The notes: generated by a model from the sequence alone, not told the origin. Shown: positions 6,941 through 17,296, numbered from the stretch's first letter. The stretch: DNA of 64,000 nucleotides from Alteromonas sp. BL110 (GCF_003443615.1 NZ_CP031967.1:3906001-3970000); one strand, 5' to 3'. Made by a program: numbers and translations.

Positions 6941-9832
6941 ATGAGCTTTTTAGAAGATGTTGGTGGGTTCTTTTTTGGGTGGTTAGCACCTGAAGCACCA
7001 GAGCCAATGCCACCTGGCACTGAGTTAACATCAGCGCAAACTGATGCGCACGTTGGTGTGGTTATAGGCAAGGTCCACAAAACAACGGGTAATATTATAT
7101 TTAAAGAAACCAATGATGGTGACTCTGATGATATTAAAAATGACTTGCTTCATATCATTGTCGTGTGGGCTGAAAAGGTAAAATCAATTGATGAGGTTTA
7201 TGTAGACGATATTCCCGTTTCTTCTGATAATCCTGCGTTCTTTCACGATGATGGCGGGCGCGTGGTGCACATGCGTAATTTTCCTGATGGCATGGATAAC
7301 TATGAAGATCCTATGCTTACTGCAGCAGGGTGGCGATTATCAGACAAAGCTTCAGGTAAAGCATGCAGCTACATTCGTCTTGAATATCATGGTGGCGAGT
7401 TTGCTATCTCATCAGAGCCTAAAATTACCGCTGATTTAACGGGTACCACTCACTCAAACCCAGCACTGGCTTTACTCGACTATCTTAAAGATCCTCTTTA
7501 TGGGAAAGGCCTCTCTACTGGACTGATTAACACAAATTCTTTTTACAGAGGGAGGGACCTTTGCGACTCTCTTGTCGATGAGGTCGTTGGCCAGCCAGAA
7601 CAAAGACCACTGTTTAGCTGTAACTGCAAGCTAGACACAAGTAAAGACATATTGGAAAACGTCAATGTGCTGTTAAAGCCTATGCGTGGTTGGCTGCCTA
7701 TTATAGATGGCCAGTTGACTTTAGTTATTGAGCAAGATGATGACCCGGTTAGCATACCAATCCTTGAGAAAGATATTATCGAGATGGATGGTGTTTCCGA
7801 AGGCAGTAAGAACAAGCGGTATAATCGTGTTGCTGTAACATACTATGAACCTGCAGCAGATGGTACTGCGCAGGAAGCTGTTTATCCACCTAAAGGCAGT
7901 GCGTTAGAGACTCAGCTGTTAGAAGAAGATAACGGCTTCATTAATGAAGGTTCCGTTGACCTGGTTACTTGCAACAACTTTTACGAAGCCCTTGAGTTCG
8001 CCAAAACATGGCTTGAAATTTCACGTGAGCAAACGAAAACCCGCATACATTTGCCCAAGTGGGCGCTTATATATGACGTGGGTGACATTGTGCCTGTTTA
8101 CGATTCGTTTTTAGGCTGGGAAGGAAAGCTATTTCGAATAGAACAAATTTCCTCTAATAAACAACGTGTGACATTAACGGTTCGCGAACACCAGCCCTAT
8201 ATCTACGATTTTTTTGGGGAAGGCAACAAACCAGAAATACCTGATACCACATATAGCTTTACTAATCCCGATGAGCCAAGCGACTTGACGATTGAACACG
8301 TATATTCTGCGTTCGTACAAGTTAAAATCTCTTGGTATTCTGAAGCATCACGTTTTCTATATCAGGTGTTAGATGAACAAGGCTTGCTAATAGAAACTGA
8401 CTCAATTGCGCGTTATCACGTAAACCTTTCAGGCTACGCGCTTGGTACCTACCGTTTTAGAGTTATGGCGTTAGGTGGTCTTTCTGCGCGAAGCGGATGG
8501 GCCGAAATACCGCTGATAATGCAAAAGCCTGGCGTGCCAACTGACATTACAATAAACCCCACTGCTACAGAGTTGGAAGTTATTCCATACTTAGCCGGTT
8601 CTGATAGTTCAACCGCATTTCTGTATTCCATTAGCCATGACTTAGCGGATGAAGAGCCGCCTTTGCCGTATCGTGGGCCAGCTCATGCTTACACGTTCCC
8701 CGGCTTAGCACCAGAACGTGATTTCAAAATATGGGTTTGCTCATCCAATGCTCTAGGCGAGTCGCAATGGACGTTCGTAGTTGCACGGACTTCTGCAGTA
8801 GATGAATTTTGGGGCAATATCGTTAGAACGGTGATGTTACCAGGCTTACCTGAAAACCTTGGTGACACTATAAATAGTGTAGTCAATGATGTGGCCAACT
8901 GGTCACAGCAAACGAACGAGCTAGGCGAACAGTACTCGACGTTACTCTACAGCGTGACTGAAGTAGCGCAAGAAAACCAAGTTATCAGCTTAGATGTGCT
9001 AGGCGTTAAACAAAAGATAGGTGATAAGAGTGTTCAAGCGCAAATTTCTGACTTTAAAAATGCTCAGATAGGCTACGAAGACGAAAACGGCGAATGGATA
9101 GAAGGGGCCGCGTTCGCGCAGGCTTTCCAAGAAATAAAAATAAACAACTTGGATGGTGATCAGGTTAGCGTTTTTTCTTACTTCGAAGCACTGGAAACTG
9201 CGATTGGTGAAGTAAGGGGACAGATTCAGTTCGCCATCGATGTGAATGGCCGTTTAACCGGAATGTTCATTGAAGGCAGTGAAAACGTCAGTTCAATTAT
9301 TTTGGCTGCAGAGAACGTTAAAATTACCAGTCAGGATGGAGCCGTTTGGCAAGAATGGGACAGTGTATCAGGGACCATTAAGTCCTATGCCACTATATAC
9401 GCCGAAAATATCGAAGGAGATATTACAGACGGTGCAGTGCTAGATATGCGGCCTATTACGTTTGATGGTTCTGGCACGCCAACGCAAGAGCACGTACTTG
9501 TTAATTTTCTTATCCAGGCGCAACCATTCGAGCGTGTCGCTTACGTTCACCCCATTCCAATTCAGTGGGGCAGTTTGGACAACTTGTTTATCACTGCAGA
9601 CGTGAATGGTAGTTCTGTGCATGTTATCTCAACGCCAGGCGATACATTCAAAGGCGATAGTGTTTCTGGCGTGGTTGTTAGAGTTCCGGCCAACACCGAT
9701 GTCGTTGTTGATGTCAAAATTCAAGGTAACAGTAACAACGGAACATGCATTATCGACGGTGATGTTTTCGTTCAAGTATTCAAACAGGCATTTGGCATAC
9801 AGCAGCTTCAGCAAGGCCAGCCTGTCCAATAA
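6941..9832 (+). CDS. Tail tip attachment protein (J-like host specificity protein)
   Basis: A 963-residue protein. Residues 30-440 match the phage tail tip J / PF13550-type region, with the hallmark 'NPALALLDYLKDPLYGKGL' and a later 'WLEISREQTKTRIHLPKWAL' segment. Two fibronectin-III-like beta domains follow (about 445-640). Residues 655-830 are a helical and DUF1983-like segment ('GQIQFAIDVNGRLTGMFIEG'), and the C-terminus is beta-rich. In lambda the J C-terminus touches the receptor. The length is a little shorter than lambda J (1132 residues). It is followed by the fibre genes after 46 bp. Confidence 0.85.
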   Translation: MSFLEDVGGFFFGWLAPEAPEPMPPGTELTSAQTDAHVGVVIGKVHKTTGNIIFKETNDGDSDDIKNDLLHIIVVWAEKVKSIDEVYVDDIPVSSDNPAFFHDDGGRVVHMRNFPDGMDNYEDPMLTAAGWRLSDKASGKACSYIRLEYHGGEFAISSEPKITADLTGTTHSNPALALLDYLKDPLYGKGLSTGLINTNSFYRGRDLCDSLVDEVVGQPEQRPLFSCNCKLDTSKDILENVNVLLKPMRGWLPIIDGQLTLVIEQDDDPVSIPILEKDIIEMDGVSEGSKNKRYNRVAVTYYEPAADGTAQEAVYPPKGSALETQLLEEDNGFINEGSVDLVTCNNFYEALEFAKTWLEISREQTKTRIHLPKWALIYDVGDIVPVYDSFLGWEGKLFRIEQISSNKQRVTLTVREHQPYIYDFFGEGNKPEIPDTTYSFTNPDEPSDLTIEHVYSAFVQVKISWYSEASRFLYQVLDEQGLLIETDSIARYHVNLSGYALGTYRFRVMALGGLSARSGWAEIPLIMQKPGVPTDITINPTATELEVIPYLAGSDSSTAFLYSISHDLADEEPPLPYRGPAHAYTFPGLAPERDFKIWVCSSNALGESQWTFVVARTSAVDEFWGNIVRTVMLPGLPENLGDTINSVVNDVANWSQQTNELGEQYSTLLYSVTEVAQENQVISLDVLGVKQKIGDKSVQAQISDFKNAQIGYEDENGEWIEGAAFAQAFQEIKINNLDGDQVSVFSYFEALETAIGEVRGQIQFAIDVNGRLTGMFIEGSENVSSIILAAENVKITSQDGAVWQEWDSVSGTIKSYATIYAENIEGDITDGAVLDMRPITFDGSGTPTQEHVLVNFLIQAQPFERVAYVHPIPIQWGSLDNLFITADVNGSSVHVISTPGDTFKGDSVSGVVVRVPANTDVVVDVKIQGNSNNGTCIIDGDVFVQVFKQAFGIQQLQQGQPVQ

Positions 9833-9878
9833 AAACGGCTCTAAATAAAGTCGTTTCTTCTCAGATATCGGAAAAATA

Positions 9879-11240
9879 ATGAGTACCTACGTTTTTAGTC
9901 TCAACGACATTAGTGTTGAAGACGGTAGCCCAGTTGTGTCTGTAAATAACTTAGATTCGTTCTTTGGGTTGATTGAGGGTAGCCAGTTATTCATTGCTGG
10001 AAAGCTACCTGCCACAATTATTGATCATGACACTACCGCCAACACGCTAACGCTTAAATATAACTGGCAGCAAGGTGATTTAAGTAATGTGGCTGCTCAA
10101 GTAGTGCCAATAGGGGCGGTGGGTGTACTTCTTCAAGCATTAGAAAATAACAGAGCTGCTTATGCCGCATTTTTAGAAAACGCGGGAAGTGGTGAAGTTG
10201 AATGGGAGAAAGTAAACAACCCTCCACAAACTGCACTTAGATGGCCAAACTTTTCTGAGCTGGCTGGAAAGATATCGAAAGAGCAATTGCCGGACGATAT
10301 TGATACAGACAATAAAAAAACTCAGGCAATGAGTCCTCCCATCAAACGCGAAAAAAGTCTAACCCAGCGATTAAGTGACTATCCAACACTCAAGAAAACA
10401 GAAGTTCGCCCCACGGAGTCACCAAACAACAAACGATTAATCCAGTTTGATGATGTGCGCGGCGAAGTGCACATAGCGTTAACCGATAGATGGTTCACTG
10501 TACCCACAACTATAGCAAGTCGCACTTTCCCAATTTTTTATCGGGGCCTGATACTTCGCTTCAATAACAACAGTTCGTACAGCGGCAACATTAAAATGCG
10601 CGTATATCCCATGGGGAAGGGCGGTTTAGGTTTGCCAGGTAACCCACCATTTATTAACGATCATGAATGGCAAGAATACGAAACAAGCGTAACGAATCTA
10701 TACAAAATAGGCGAATTTAACAGTGAGTATTTTGAAGGAATTATTGAGTACATCGAATTAGATAACGGTTGGCATCAATTTGATGTTAACCAGTCTGATG
10801 TAAGTTCGCTTAATGCTAAGTTTGATGTTGCCTTTGGCACCTTCCGATCACCGTTCAGAGTCTTCTACCAAAAAGCGGATGGCTATTGGTATAGCGATGA
10901 TATGTTTCCCGATACGTTAGATGAGATCGGCCCTAGCTGGGTACAAGATGCAAACAACCACCGCATATTTACAGTAACCGAAGCCACAGGCAGTACAGAC
11001 GCTCTTCGTTTCTTTGGTGATGGCTATGACGAATATCAATTTGAAATGGTGTTAAACGTTTCTTATATCGATGGAACACTTGCTTTAACAGTTTCAAACT
11101 CTGACCCCAATAAAGTTTACTACCAAGGCCCAGCACGCTTTATCACAGATGAGCGCATTTACTTTAAACGCGCCGGTTCTTCTACTACCGCAGCACTTAC
11201 AGTTGAATCAATAAAAATGAGAATCCCGCATTATGGATAG
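9879..11240 (+). CDS. Putative tail fibre protein
   Basis: A 453-residue protein, the first of three large genes after the tail tip gene. The N-terminal 90 residues form a small beta domain ('YVFSLNDISVEDGSPVVSV') that may anchor it to the tail. A helical linker carries 'NNRAAYAAFLENAG'. The remainder is beta-rich with many aromatic residues, as in receptor-binding fibres. No catalytic motif is seen. An 8-bp overlap with the next gene ties the two together. Function is inferred from position. Confidence 0.6.
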   Translation: MSTYVFSLNDISVEDGSPVVSVNNLDSFFGLIEGSQLFIAGKLPATIIDHDTTANTLTLKYNWQQGDLSNVAAQVVPIGAVGVLLQALENNRAAYAAFLENAGSGEVEWEKVNNPPQTALRWPNFSELAGKISKEQLPDDIDTDNKKTQAMSPPIKREKSLTQRLSDYPTLKKTEVRPTESPNNKRLIQFDDVRGEVHIALTDRWFTVPTTIASRTFPIFYRGLILRFNNNSSYSGNIKMRVYPMGKGGLGLPGNPPFINDHEWQEYETSVTNLYKIGEFNSEYFEGIIEYIELDNGWHQFDVNQSDVSSLNAKFDVAFGTFRSPFRVFYQKADGYWYSDDMFPDTLDEIGPSWVQDANNHRIFTVTEATGSTDALRFFGDGYDEYQFEMVLNVSYIDGTLALTVSNSDPNKVYYQGPARFITDERIYFKRAGSSTTAALTVESIKMRIPHYG

Positions 11241-14130
11241 ATTGTTTGATGTCAATTTGCTTGATGTGTCTGGCTGGACGGATGGCCAAGAGTGGGCAGA
11301 GTGTAACCCAGCGCAAGACTTGGCGCGTGTTTATCGTCGCACTTTTAGCGACAGTGAAGAAGATGACCCGAGCTATCGAATAGACCCAGGTGACAATTTC
11401 TACATAGGCGCCCACCCAAACCAAGTAAGAGATTGGACGCCTCGCACATTGCCGTGGAATTTAAAAATTGATAAAGGCCGCGATGGTAATCCGCTCTCTT
11501 TCTATTTCGGTCTACAGGTAGGTGAGCGTGAAATAGATACCAACTTAGAAAACCACAGCCCATGGATGCAAAACGTGTCTGGTGATTTCATCATTCTTGA
11601 CGCCGATTACCATAGGTTTTTTGGGTTAAAGGTTAAAGACTCAGACCCAGTATTGAAACTGAACGCAGATAACAGAGGCGGGGAAGTTCACGGCGCTTTA
11701 TTAAGCAACACTGGACTCATAGATACACAAGGTTATGCTATGTTCGACTGGATTTTACGCAAGCTCACGTTTATCAACACGATATTCAAAGCTCTCGATA
11801 TCCCATTTGGTTCAAGTAATGTATCAACGCAGGATTTTGATATAACAGGTACGGGTGATTGCGGCATCGTTATTCGCTCTGGTCATTCAGAAATGGAAGT
11901 GATCGGCGGCACGATAACTAATGATAACCATGAGTTCAGCGAAAACGGAACACTTCTATACGGGCTAGAGATAGAGCAGGGCGCAAAAGCCATTGTTCGC
12001 GAAGTGCGCACTGTAGGTTTTAGTGGTAACGGCTTTAAGTTCGGTTGCGAAGTTGATGTAAAAGGATTGCACTCTACACGTGATGGCGCAGGCATTGAGT
12101 TTGCAGAAGTATCTACTGCTCGTGATTGTATGGTGAGTTGGACGCGCCAGTTATCCGGTGACAGCTTTGCTTACTACTTTCACAAAGACGGTGAATTAAA
12201 TAACTGCGGCTGTAACTTAGATGAGACAGGCGGCTTAGGCGTAGTTGTAATTGGCCAGAATGCTACCGTTACTATTAATGGTGGTGATTACCGAGCGCAC
12301 CTGCCGTTGCCGTTCCTATCAGCGCTAGGTTCTTGCACAGTAGTTTTGAATAACGTAACGCTAAACGGTGTGCTTTATAACGAAATCATTGAGTTGACTG
12401 AGGGTGAATCATGGCGCGGTGTTAAAGCCACTGTGACACCTAATGTTATTCCTGTATACGCAAACAAAACGCTATCACTTCCTTACTTGCACATTCCTGA
12501 AATGGCTAACGCTATTGCTGTTCAAGGCTCTCAGCGCCCGTTTGAAAGTGTGATCACGTTACCCAGTGGCGCAAGAATAGCGCCTACTCGTGATGGCTCA
12601 TTGCGTTACATACCTGGTGAAGCATGGCTTCATTTAGACCCAGGGGAAACAGGGGCAGACTACTTTAGATATTCAACTGAAACCCTGATATTCATGCACA
12701 CATTTGAAATACTGCCTTCACCTGAAGTAGGTTCAAAAGTAGTACAGCCAGATGGTTTTAGCGGTTCGGGTTGGTCTAAGAGTGGCGACAACTATTACGC
12801 TGCAGGCACAAGTAACGCTTTAAGTGCCAGTTACAACTTTGAAGCCGGTGAAGTCTATCAAATATCACTAAAGTTAGTAGACAAAAAAAGCGGTTCGGTC
12901 ACGCCAAAAATCGGTAATTCAGTTGGTCAATATAGCCATGCTATTGAAGGTACAGAAGTATGGCTTATTCGTGCGCCAGCTAATGCTACGCAAGTGCAAA
13001 TCACAGCCAGTGGCTACAAGGGTAACGTACAGAATATCTATGTACGCAAGCTGCTAAGAACTGAAACGCCTGCAGTACCAACTTTAAGCGGCTCAGTTAA
13101 CGGTAATGAGGCAACGCTTAAATGGAAAATCATTCCCGTTGCTCGCTTACGAGATTCATACACCGCAGACATTCACATTCAAAACCAAGAACTCGATCAC
13201 GATACGCAATTTGGATATTACCGCGAAGATGAAACAAAAAGCTACTTGTTTGAAAACGTATGGTGTTCTGGTAAGCGTAAAGGCATAAGCCTCTATGGTG
13301 CCGAGTCAGTCGAGGTAGACGGTTTTGAGTGTACTGGTGGTTACACTGGCGCAAATGATACGTGGCAAGTTGGCATTCAAGTCGATTTATATACCCCATA
13401 CGCCAAGATACAGCAACTTGGGAACTTAGAAATTGATTTAGGGTTGCCCTCAAATTTTGGTGACTACACCGTTCAGTTTGGTAACTCCGATCCGATTGTT
13501 GTCAACGGTGCCTATGATGGCGAAGAAAGTTATTTGTATAGCGCTCACATATACAACGCCGATTTGCGTGCCGGTTCTGATGCAGTAACAGACCTTAAAA
13601 AGAATGTTGAGGTTAACAACGCTTACTACTTCGGTGCTTGCAAAATGCTTAGAACACACAAGCATGGCAAAGCATTAGTAACGAATACTGAGTTTGAGCA
13701 AGACTACGGCACTCGTGAAGTGTTCTCACCTACGCACAGTCCCGCAATTATAGAGATTTGGAATTGCGCGGTTGATGGGGTTCGCTGCGTAACCAAAGAG
13801 CAACTTGTTAACCAACACAAAGACGAAACATTCTACTTTGAAGGGCGTGGCGTTTTAGGTCCAAACCGAAACTCAGTAGAGGTTTTAAAAACCTACCCAA
13901 CCCTAGATGATTTGAACCGCTTTGCTATGACCGATATGGAATTTGAAGTGTCAAGCAACGGTGGTTCGACTTGGTCTACTTTAAATGTCCCCAACATTGA
14001 CCTGCCTGGTGTCATCGGCGCATTTGGACGAACCCTTTCTTTTTCTTCAGGCACATACGAGATCAGATGCCGTTGCCTAAACGGTGCGCTTACTGGCGCA
14101 TGGTCTAACACAATTTCAATTACAGTATAG
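11233..14130 (+). CDS. Putative tailspike with right-handed beta-helix repeats
   Basis: A 965-residue protein. Residues 115-390 show the short strand-turn repeats of a parallel beta-helix ('GDCGIVIRSGHSEMEVIGG', 'GLEIEQGAKAIVREVRTVGF', 'ATVTINGGDYRA'). A jelly-roll-like segment lies around 505-600. A second beta-helix-like stretch spans 640-860 and a fibronectin-like domain ends the protein. This architecture is typical of phage tailspikes that bind or cleave surface polysaccharide. I cannot point to catalytic residues, so enzymatic activity is not claimed. It overlaps the upstream fibre gene by 8 bp. Confidence 0.6.
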   Translation: MDRLFDVNLLDVSGWTDGQEWAECNPAQDLARVYRRTFSDSEEDDPSYRIDPGDNFYIGAHPNQVRDWTPRTLPWNLKIDKGRDGNPLSFYFGLQVGEREIDTNLENHSPWMQNVSGDFIILDADYHRFFGLKVKDSDPVLKLNADNRGGEVHGALLSNTGLIDTQGYAMFDWILRKLTFINTIFKALDIPFGSSNVSTQDFDITGTGDCGIVIRSGHSEMEVIGGTITNDNHEFSENGTLLYGLEIEQGAKAIVREVRTVGFSGNGFKFGCEVDVKGLHSTRDGAGIEFAEVSTARDCMVSWTRQLSGDSFAYYFHKDGELNNCGCNLDETGGLGVVVIGQNATVTINGGDYRAHLPLPFLSALGSCTVVLNNVTLNGVLYNEIIELTEGESWRGVKATVTPNVIPVYANKTLSLPYLHIPEMANAIAVQGSQRPFESVITLPSGARIAPTRDGSLRYIPGEAWLHLDPGETGADYFRYSTETLIFMHTFEILPSPEVGSKVVQPDGFSGSGWSKSGDNYYAAGTSNALSASYNFEAGEVYQISLKLVDKKSGSVTPKIGNSVGQYSHAIEGTEVWLIRAPANATQVQITASGYKGNVQNIYVRKLLRTETPAVPTLSGSVNGNEATLKWKIIPVARLRDSYTADIHIQNQELDHDTQFGYYREDETKSYLFENVWCSGKRKGISLYGAESVEVDGFECTGGYTGANDTWQVGIQVDLYTPYAKIQQLGNLEIDLGLPSNFGDYTVQFGNSDPIVVNGAYDGEESYLYSAHIYNADLRAGSDAVTDLKKNVEVNNAYYFGACKMLRTHKHGKALVTNTEFEQDYGTREVFSPTHSPAIIEIWNCAVDGVRCVTKEQLVNQHKDETFYFEGRGVLGPNRNSVEVLKTYPTLDDLNRFAMTDMEFEVSSNGGSTWSTLNVPNIDLPGVIGAFGRTLSFSSGTYEIRCRCLNGALTGAWSNTISITV

Positions 14131-14144
14131 AGAGAATATAAAAT

Positions 14145-16250
14145 ATGGCATTTTATTTACAGATGCTTGAAGCAGAGGCAACTATCCCAAATTGGCAAGC
14201 TTCGGGTGATTTTACTATCACGGCAGGGTTGAAGTTCAAAGCTGTAGAAGAGTTGTTTATTGGCCTTCAGTCTTCAGGTAACAGCTACATTGCTACATTC
14301 CCAAGTGGCGAGTTGCTTTTTAAAGCAAGCTCCGCAATTTTTACGGGTTACAACCCACCTATAGACCAGTACATCGAATTAACGATAACAAGGGTAGGTA
14401 GTGCCATTTCTATATCAGTGGATGGATCTGAAATTGCCTCTGGTACAGATAGTGGGACAATGAATATTGATGCTATCGGATTTAATTCAAATAGCGGTTA
14501 CAGCGGTGCTTCGATAGACCTTTACTACTTAACTCTATCAACGGCAGGTGATGATAGAAGCTATGTAGTAACCGATTCAGCTTTGGAAGATGAGAACGAA
14601 GTTAGCGGCTCTAACAATGCAACTTTTATCACGCCAATGGCTACTTACAATTTTGTTGAGTATTCTCAAGGCTCAGGAACGGTAACGGCTAACGCTGGTC
14701 CTAATCTAAACGCAGAGCCAAACGACCCTGTTATATTGGATGGTTCAGCCTCAACTAGCACGGGCGATCCAATTACTAGCTATACGTGGACGCAAATTAG
14801 CCCTGCCTCACCTACTGTTATCATTGGTAACGCTAATAATGCTATAGCTAACTTTGACGCACCAGATATAACAGAAAATTTTGTTTTCCAACTCGAAGTG
14901 TCGAATGGAGATACTACGGACACTGATACAGTCACCGTTGTTGTACAACAGGGGGTTGTAGCTGGAACATACAACATCGTTTGGGATGGTGATAGCCGCA
15001 CATTCGGCACAGGCTCAGACCCCGTTTTACCTGTACCTGATAGGGTTAATGATTTACTCACACCAACCCCAACTTTCAGCAATTTTGGTGTAGGTGGCCA
15101 ACAAACATCAGACGCGCAAAGCACATTTAACGCTAATGTTATCCCTGCTTATGATGAGTCCAGAGAGTTCAATATCTATGTACTAAATGGATTCGGTATT
15201 AATGATTGTCGATTAGGTAGAAGTTCAAGCGATATTATTGCAAGCCTTACTGACTTAGCAGAAAGGGCAAAGGCGCTAGGCTTTTACGTTGTTATTTCAA
15301 CTATACCGCCTCGCGATACTTCCACGGAGACAATTGAAGCCACACGCGTTGCAGTAAACGACTGGATAATGTCAAACACTGAAACTTCTATTGATTTGCG
15401 CTACGACCTGAATAGCGATGAGCGAATAGGCGTTTGGTCAAGTTATTACTACTCTGATATCTCTCACTTGAACTATGCTGGTCAAGATATTTGGGCTGAG
15501 AATATATCGATAGCAATTGCAGACGAATTTGAAGGACTGTCGACATCAGCAGTGCCCGTAAACCAAACCCCAACTGCTAACGCTGGACCCGACCAATCAG
15601 TAGCGGCCGCAACGCAATTCATGCTAGATGGTACCGGTTCGCTAGATACAGACGGCACTATAGTCGAATGGCGCTGGACACAAACCGCGGGTGACACTGT
15701 AATACTTAACCTAGAAGACCCCGCTAGGCCCACCGCAACATCACCCAGCAGAACGATAGCGCAAACGCTAACATTTCAGCTGATAACGGTTGATGATGAA
15801 GGTGAAGAAAGTTCGCCTGGTACCGTCAATGTTAACGTTGCTGCGGTAGTCTTGTCTGAAATTTTAAAAGTTATTGAAAGACTAGATTTTGATTTGGCAA
15901 CGCAGGGCGATGTTAATGCATACTTTGGACGTGCAAATAGAGAGGTTATGAAGCTAAAGCCGTCAGACCCTACTGGATTGGCGCTCGATGCTGATGGCTT
16001 CATGCTGCTCGACAGCAACACCATAGAAGAGGTGAGGGTTATAGCTGGAGGTAGCTCGATATCTTCCAAGACTGACTCAATTAATTTGGACGGTTCTGAG
16101 ATGCTAGTGAGATTAGGCGATTTAGAGGCTTCTAAAAACGGTAGTCTTTACTTCTCTATCGTCGTTTTTGTCGAGGGTGACACTAAAGGTGTTGTCGTAT
16201 CTTCGAAGGGGTCCAGCGGCAATAAACCGATGTCATACGTCACACTTTAG
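14145..16250 (+). CDS. Tail protein with SGNH-hydrolase domain between two PKD-like domains
   Basis: A 701-residue protein. Residues 15-135 look like a lectin/LamG-type beta sandwich. Residues 180-268 form a PKD/REJ-like domain ('TANAGPNLNAEPNDPVILDG'). Residues 275-465 are an SGNH/GDSL esterase: block I GDS with Ser284, a Gly in 'NFGVGGQ', block III GIND with Asn353, and block V 'DISHLNYAG' with Asp438 and His441. A second PKD-like domain covers 476-565 and a beta-rich C-terminus follows. All four SGNH signature residues are present, so an acyl-polysaccharide esterase acting on the host capsule is plausible. It is the last phage gene before the attachment site. Confidence 0.75.
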   Translation: MAFYLQMLEAEATIPNWQASGDFTITAGLKFKAVEELFIGLQSSGNSYIATFPSGELLFKASSAIFTGYNPPIDQYIELTITRVGSAISISVDGSEIASGTDSGTMNIDAIGFNSNSGYSGASIDLYYLTLSTAGDDRSYVVTDSALEDENEVSGSNNATFITPMATYNFVEYSQGSGTVTANAGPNLNAEPNDPVILDGSASTSTGDPITSYTWTQISPASPTVIIGNANNAIANFDAPDITENFVFQLEVSNGDTTDTDTVTVVVQQGVVAGTYNIVWDGDSRTFGTGSDPVLPVPDRVNDLLTPTPTFSNFGVGGQQTSDAQSTFNANVIPAYDESREFNIYVLNGFGINDCRLGRSSSDIIASLTDLAERAKALGFYVVISTIPPRDTSTETIEATRVAVNDWIMSNTETSIDLRYDLNSDERIGVWSSYYYSDISHLNYAGQDIWAENISIAIADEFEGLSTSAVPVNQTPTANAGPDQSVAAATQFMLDGTGSLDTDGTIVEWRWTQTAGDTVILNLEDPARPTATSPSRTIAQTLTFQLITVDDEGEESSPGTVNVNVAAVVLSEILKVIERLDFDLATQGDVNAYFGRANREVMKLKPSDPTGLALDADGFMLLDSNTIEEVRVIAGGSSISSKTDSINLDGSEMLVRLGDLEASKNGSLYFSIVVFVEGDTKGVVVSSKGSSGNKPMSYVTL

Positions 16251-16279
16251 CTTCATAATATCAGTGTTTTTTTAACGGT

Positions 16280-16312
16280 ATAATGCGGTCTGCAGGGCTG
16301 CATTATATTTTG
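16280..16312 (+). terminator. Putative terminator at the end of the phage late operon
   Basis: An inverted repeat ATAATGC / GCATTAT with a 13-base loop is followed by 'ATTTTG'. It sits 30 bp after the last tail gene stop. The stem is AT-rich and the T run is short, so termination would be moderate. Confidence 0.5.
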
Positions 16313-16355
16313 AAATTTAATTATATATTATTGATAATGTTATTTTTTATAGTGT

Positions 16356-16412
16356 GATTTAAAATCCCTCGCTGGTAACAGCGTGCCGGTTCAAGTCCGG
16401 CCCCGGGCACCA
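16356..16412 (+). other. Prophage attachment site: 3' fragment of a tRNA-Leu(UAA) gene
   Basis: The 57 bases read as the 3' part of tRNA-Leu. They contain the anticodon loop TTTAAAA (16358-16364) with UAA anticodon, the 3' anticodon strand TCCCT, a long variable arm (CGCTG, GTAA, CAGCG), the T-arm GCCGG-TTCAAGT-CCGGC, acceptor strand CCCGGGC and A-CCA. To the left the sequence TGTGA cannot pair fully with TCCCT, so the 5' half is absent. This is the pattern left when a phage integrates into a tRNA gene and its own attP copy restores the intact tRNA at the other end. The intact copy should lie to the left of the window. Confidence 0.85.
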
Positions 16413-16529
16413 TTTTATTTCCTATTTCTATTCAATACAAAACTTTGTCAATCACGCTCTTTTACTACGATTTACTATGGTAAAATCCGTAAAAATCTTT
16501 GGTAAAGACGTACTATCTTGAATTCTGTT

Positions 16530-17222
16530 ATGTCACTTCGTTTAGACGAGCTATCTCGTGCTGAACGTCCATTTCACGCCCGTGGTAGCAAAGTAATTCG
16601 CTGTGATGCATGTTTGCTTCCAACGCAAAACTGTATTTGTGAATTTAAGCCTGAAGCTGGCACAGACGTGGCGGTTTTGTTTTTAATGTATAAAGGCGAA
16701 TACTATAAACCTACTAATACAGGCCGTTTGATAGCGGATGTGGTTAAAGACAACCACGCGTTTTTATGGAAACGAACCGAACCTGATGAAGCGTTACTGA
16801 AACTGTTAAGTGACGAAAAATACTTTCCCGTTGTGGTATTTCCACACGAATATGCTGCAGTTGAACGCTGTATTGACGCTCCACCATTGAATACTGGCAA
16901 AACGTTACTATTTATTTTTTTGGATGGAACCTGGCGTGAAGCAAAGAAGATGTTTGTAAAAAGCCCTTACTTACATAATTTTCCTGTGTTGGGTGTTAGC
17001 ATGGAAGTGGCTTCAGACTATCTATTAAGAGAGTCTACCCATGATTTCCAACACTGCACCGCAGAGGTAGGTATTAGCGTTTTAGCACTTGCTGAACAAA
17101 AGCGAGGGGCTCAAACGCTAGCGCATTATTTTAGCGTGTTCAGGCGGGAATACTTAAAAGGTAAGCCCCATTTACAGCATAAACTCGCGTTTGCGGAGTC
17201 GCAGGTTAAAGATAACACCTAA
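16530..17222 (+). CDS. tapT: tRNA-uridine aminocarboxypropyltransferase (DTW domain)
   Basis: A 230-residue DTW-domain protein. The domain carries '[14 protein letters not shown]' cysteines near the N-terminus, a central '[19 protein letters not shown]' segment and the defining 'LDGTW' (with 'REAKKM'), followed by '[14 protein letters not shown]'. The family transfers the 3-amino-3-carboxypropyl group of S-adenosylmethionine to U47 in tRNA variable loops (acp3U). The frame is open from a TTG at 16518, but the ATG at 16530 is the more ordinary start. It is the first chromosomal gene after the prophage end and has its own upstream region. Confidence 0.85.
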   Translation: MSLRLDELSRAERPFHARGSKVIRCDACLLPTQNCICEFKPEAGTDVAVLFLMYKGEYYKPTNTGRLIADVVKDNHAFLWKRTEPDEALLKLLSDEKYFPVVVFPHEYAAVERCIDAPPLNTGKTLLFIFLDGTWREAKKMFVKSPYLHNFPVLGVSMEVASDYLLRESTHDFQHCTAEVGISVLALAEQKRGAQTLAHYFSVFRREYLKGKPHLQHKLAFAESQVKDNT

Positions 17223-17296
17223 AAAGTGTCACTTTTATTTGCGAAAGTATTGTTTTACATCCACTATTTTATATTAATGAAAAACGGAGAAAGCGA

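Larger units (their letters stand above)
1..16412 (+). mobile_element. Right-hand part of a lambda-like siphophage prophage
   Basis: An unbroken run of + strand late genes follows siphophage order: capsid, head-tail joining, tail terminator, tail tube, assembly chaperone, tape measure, tail tip, fibres. It ends about 100 bp before a tRNA-Leu 3' fragment, after which ordinary chromosomal genes begin. Packaging, lysis, lysogeny and integrase genes are not visible and should lie to the left of the window. The modules look intact, with tight spacing and overlapping starts and stops and no frame damage, so the tail region could be functional. Whether the whole prophage is active cannot be judged here. 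Confidence 0.9.
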
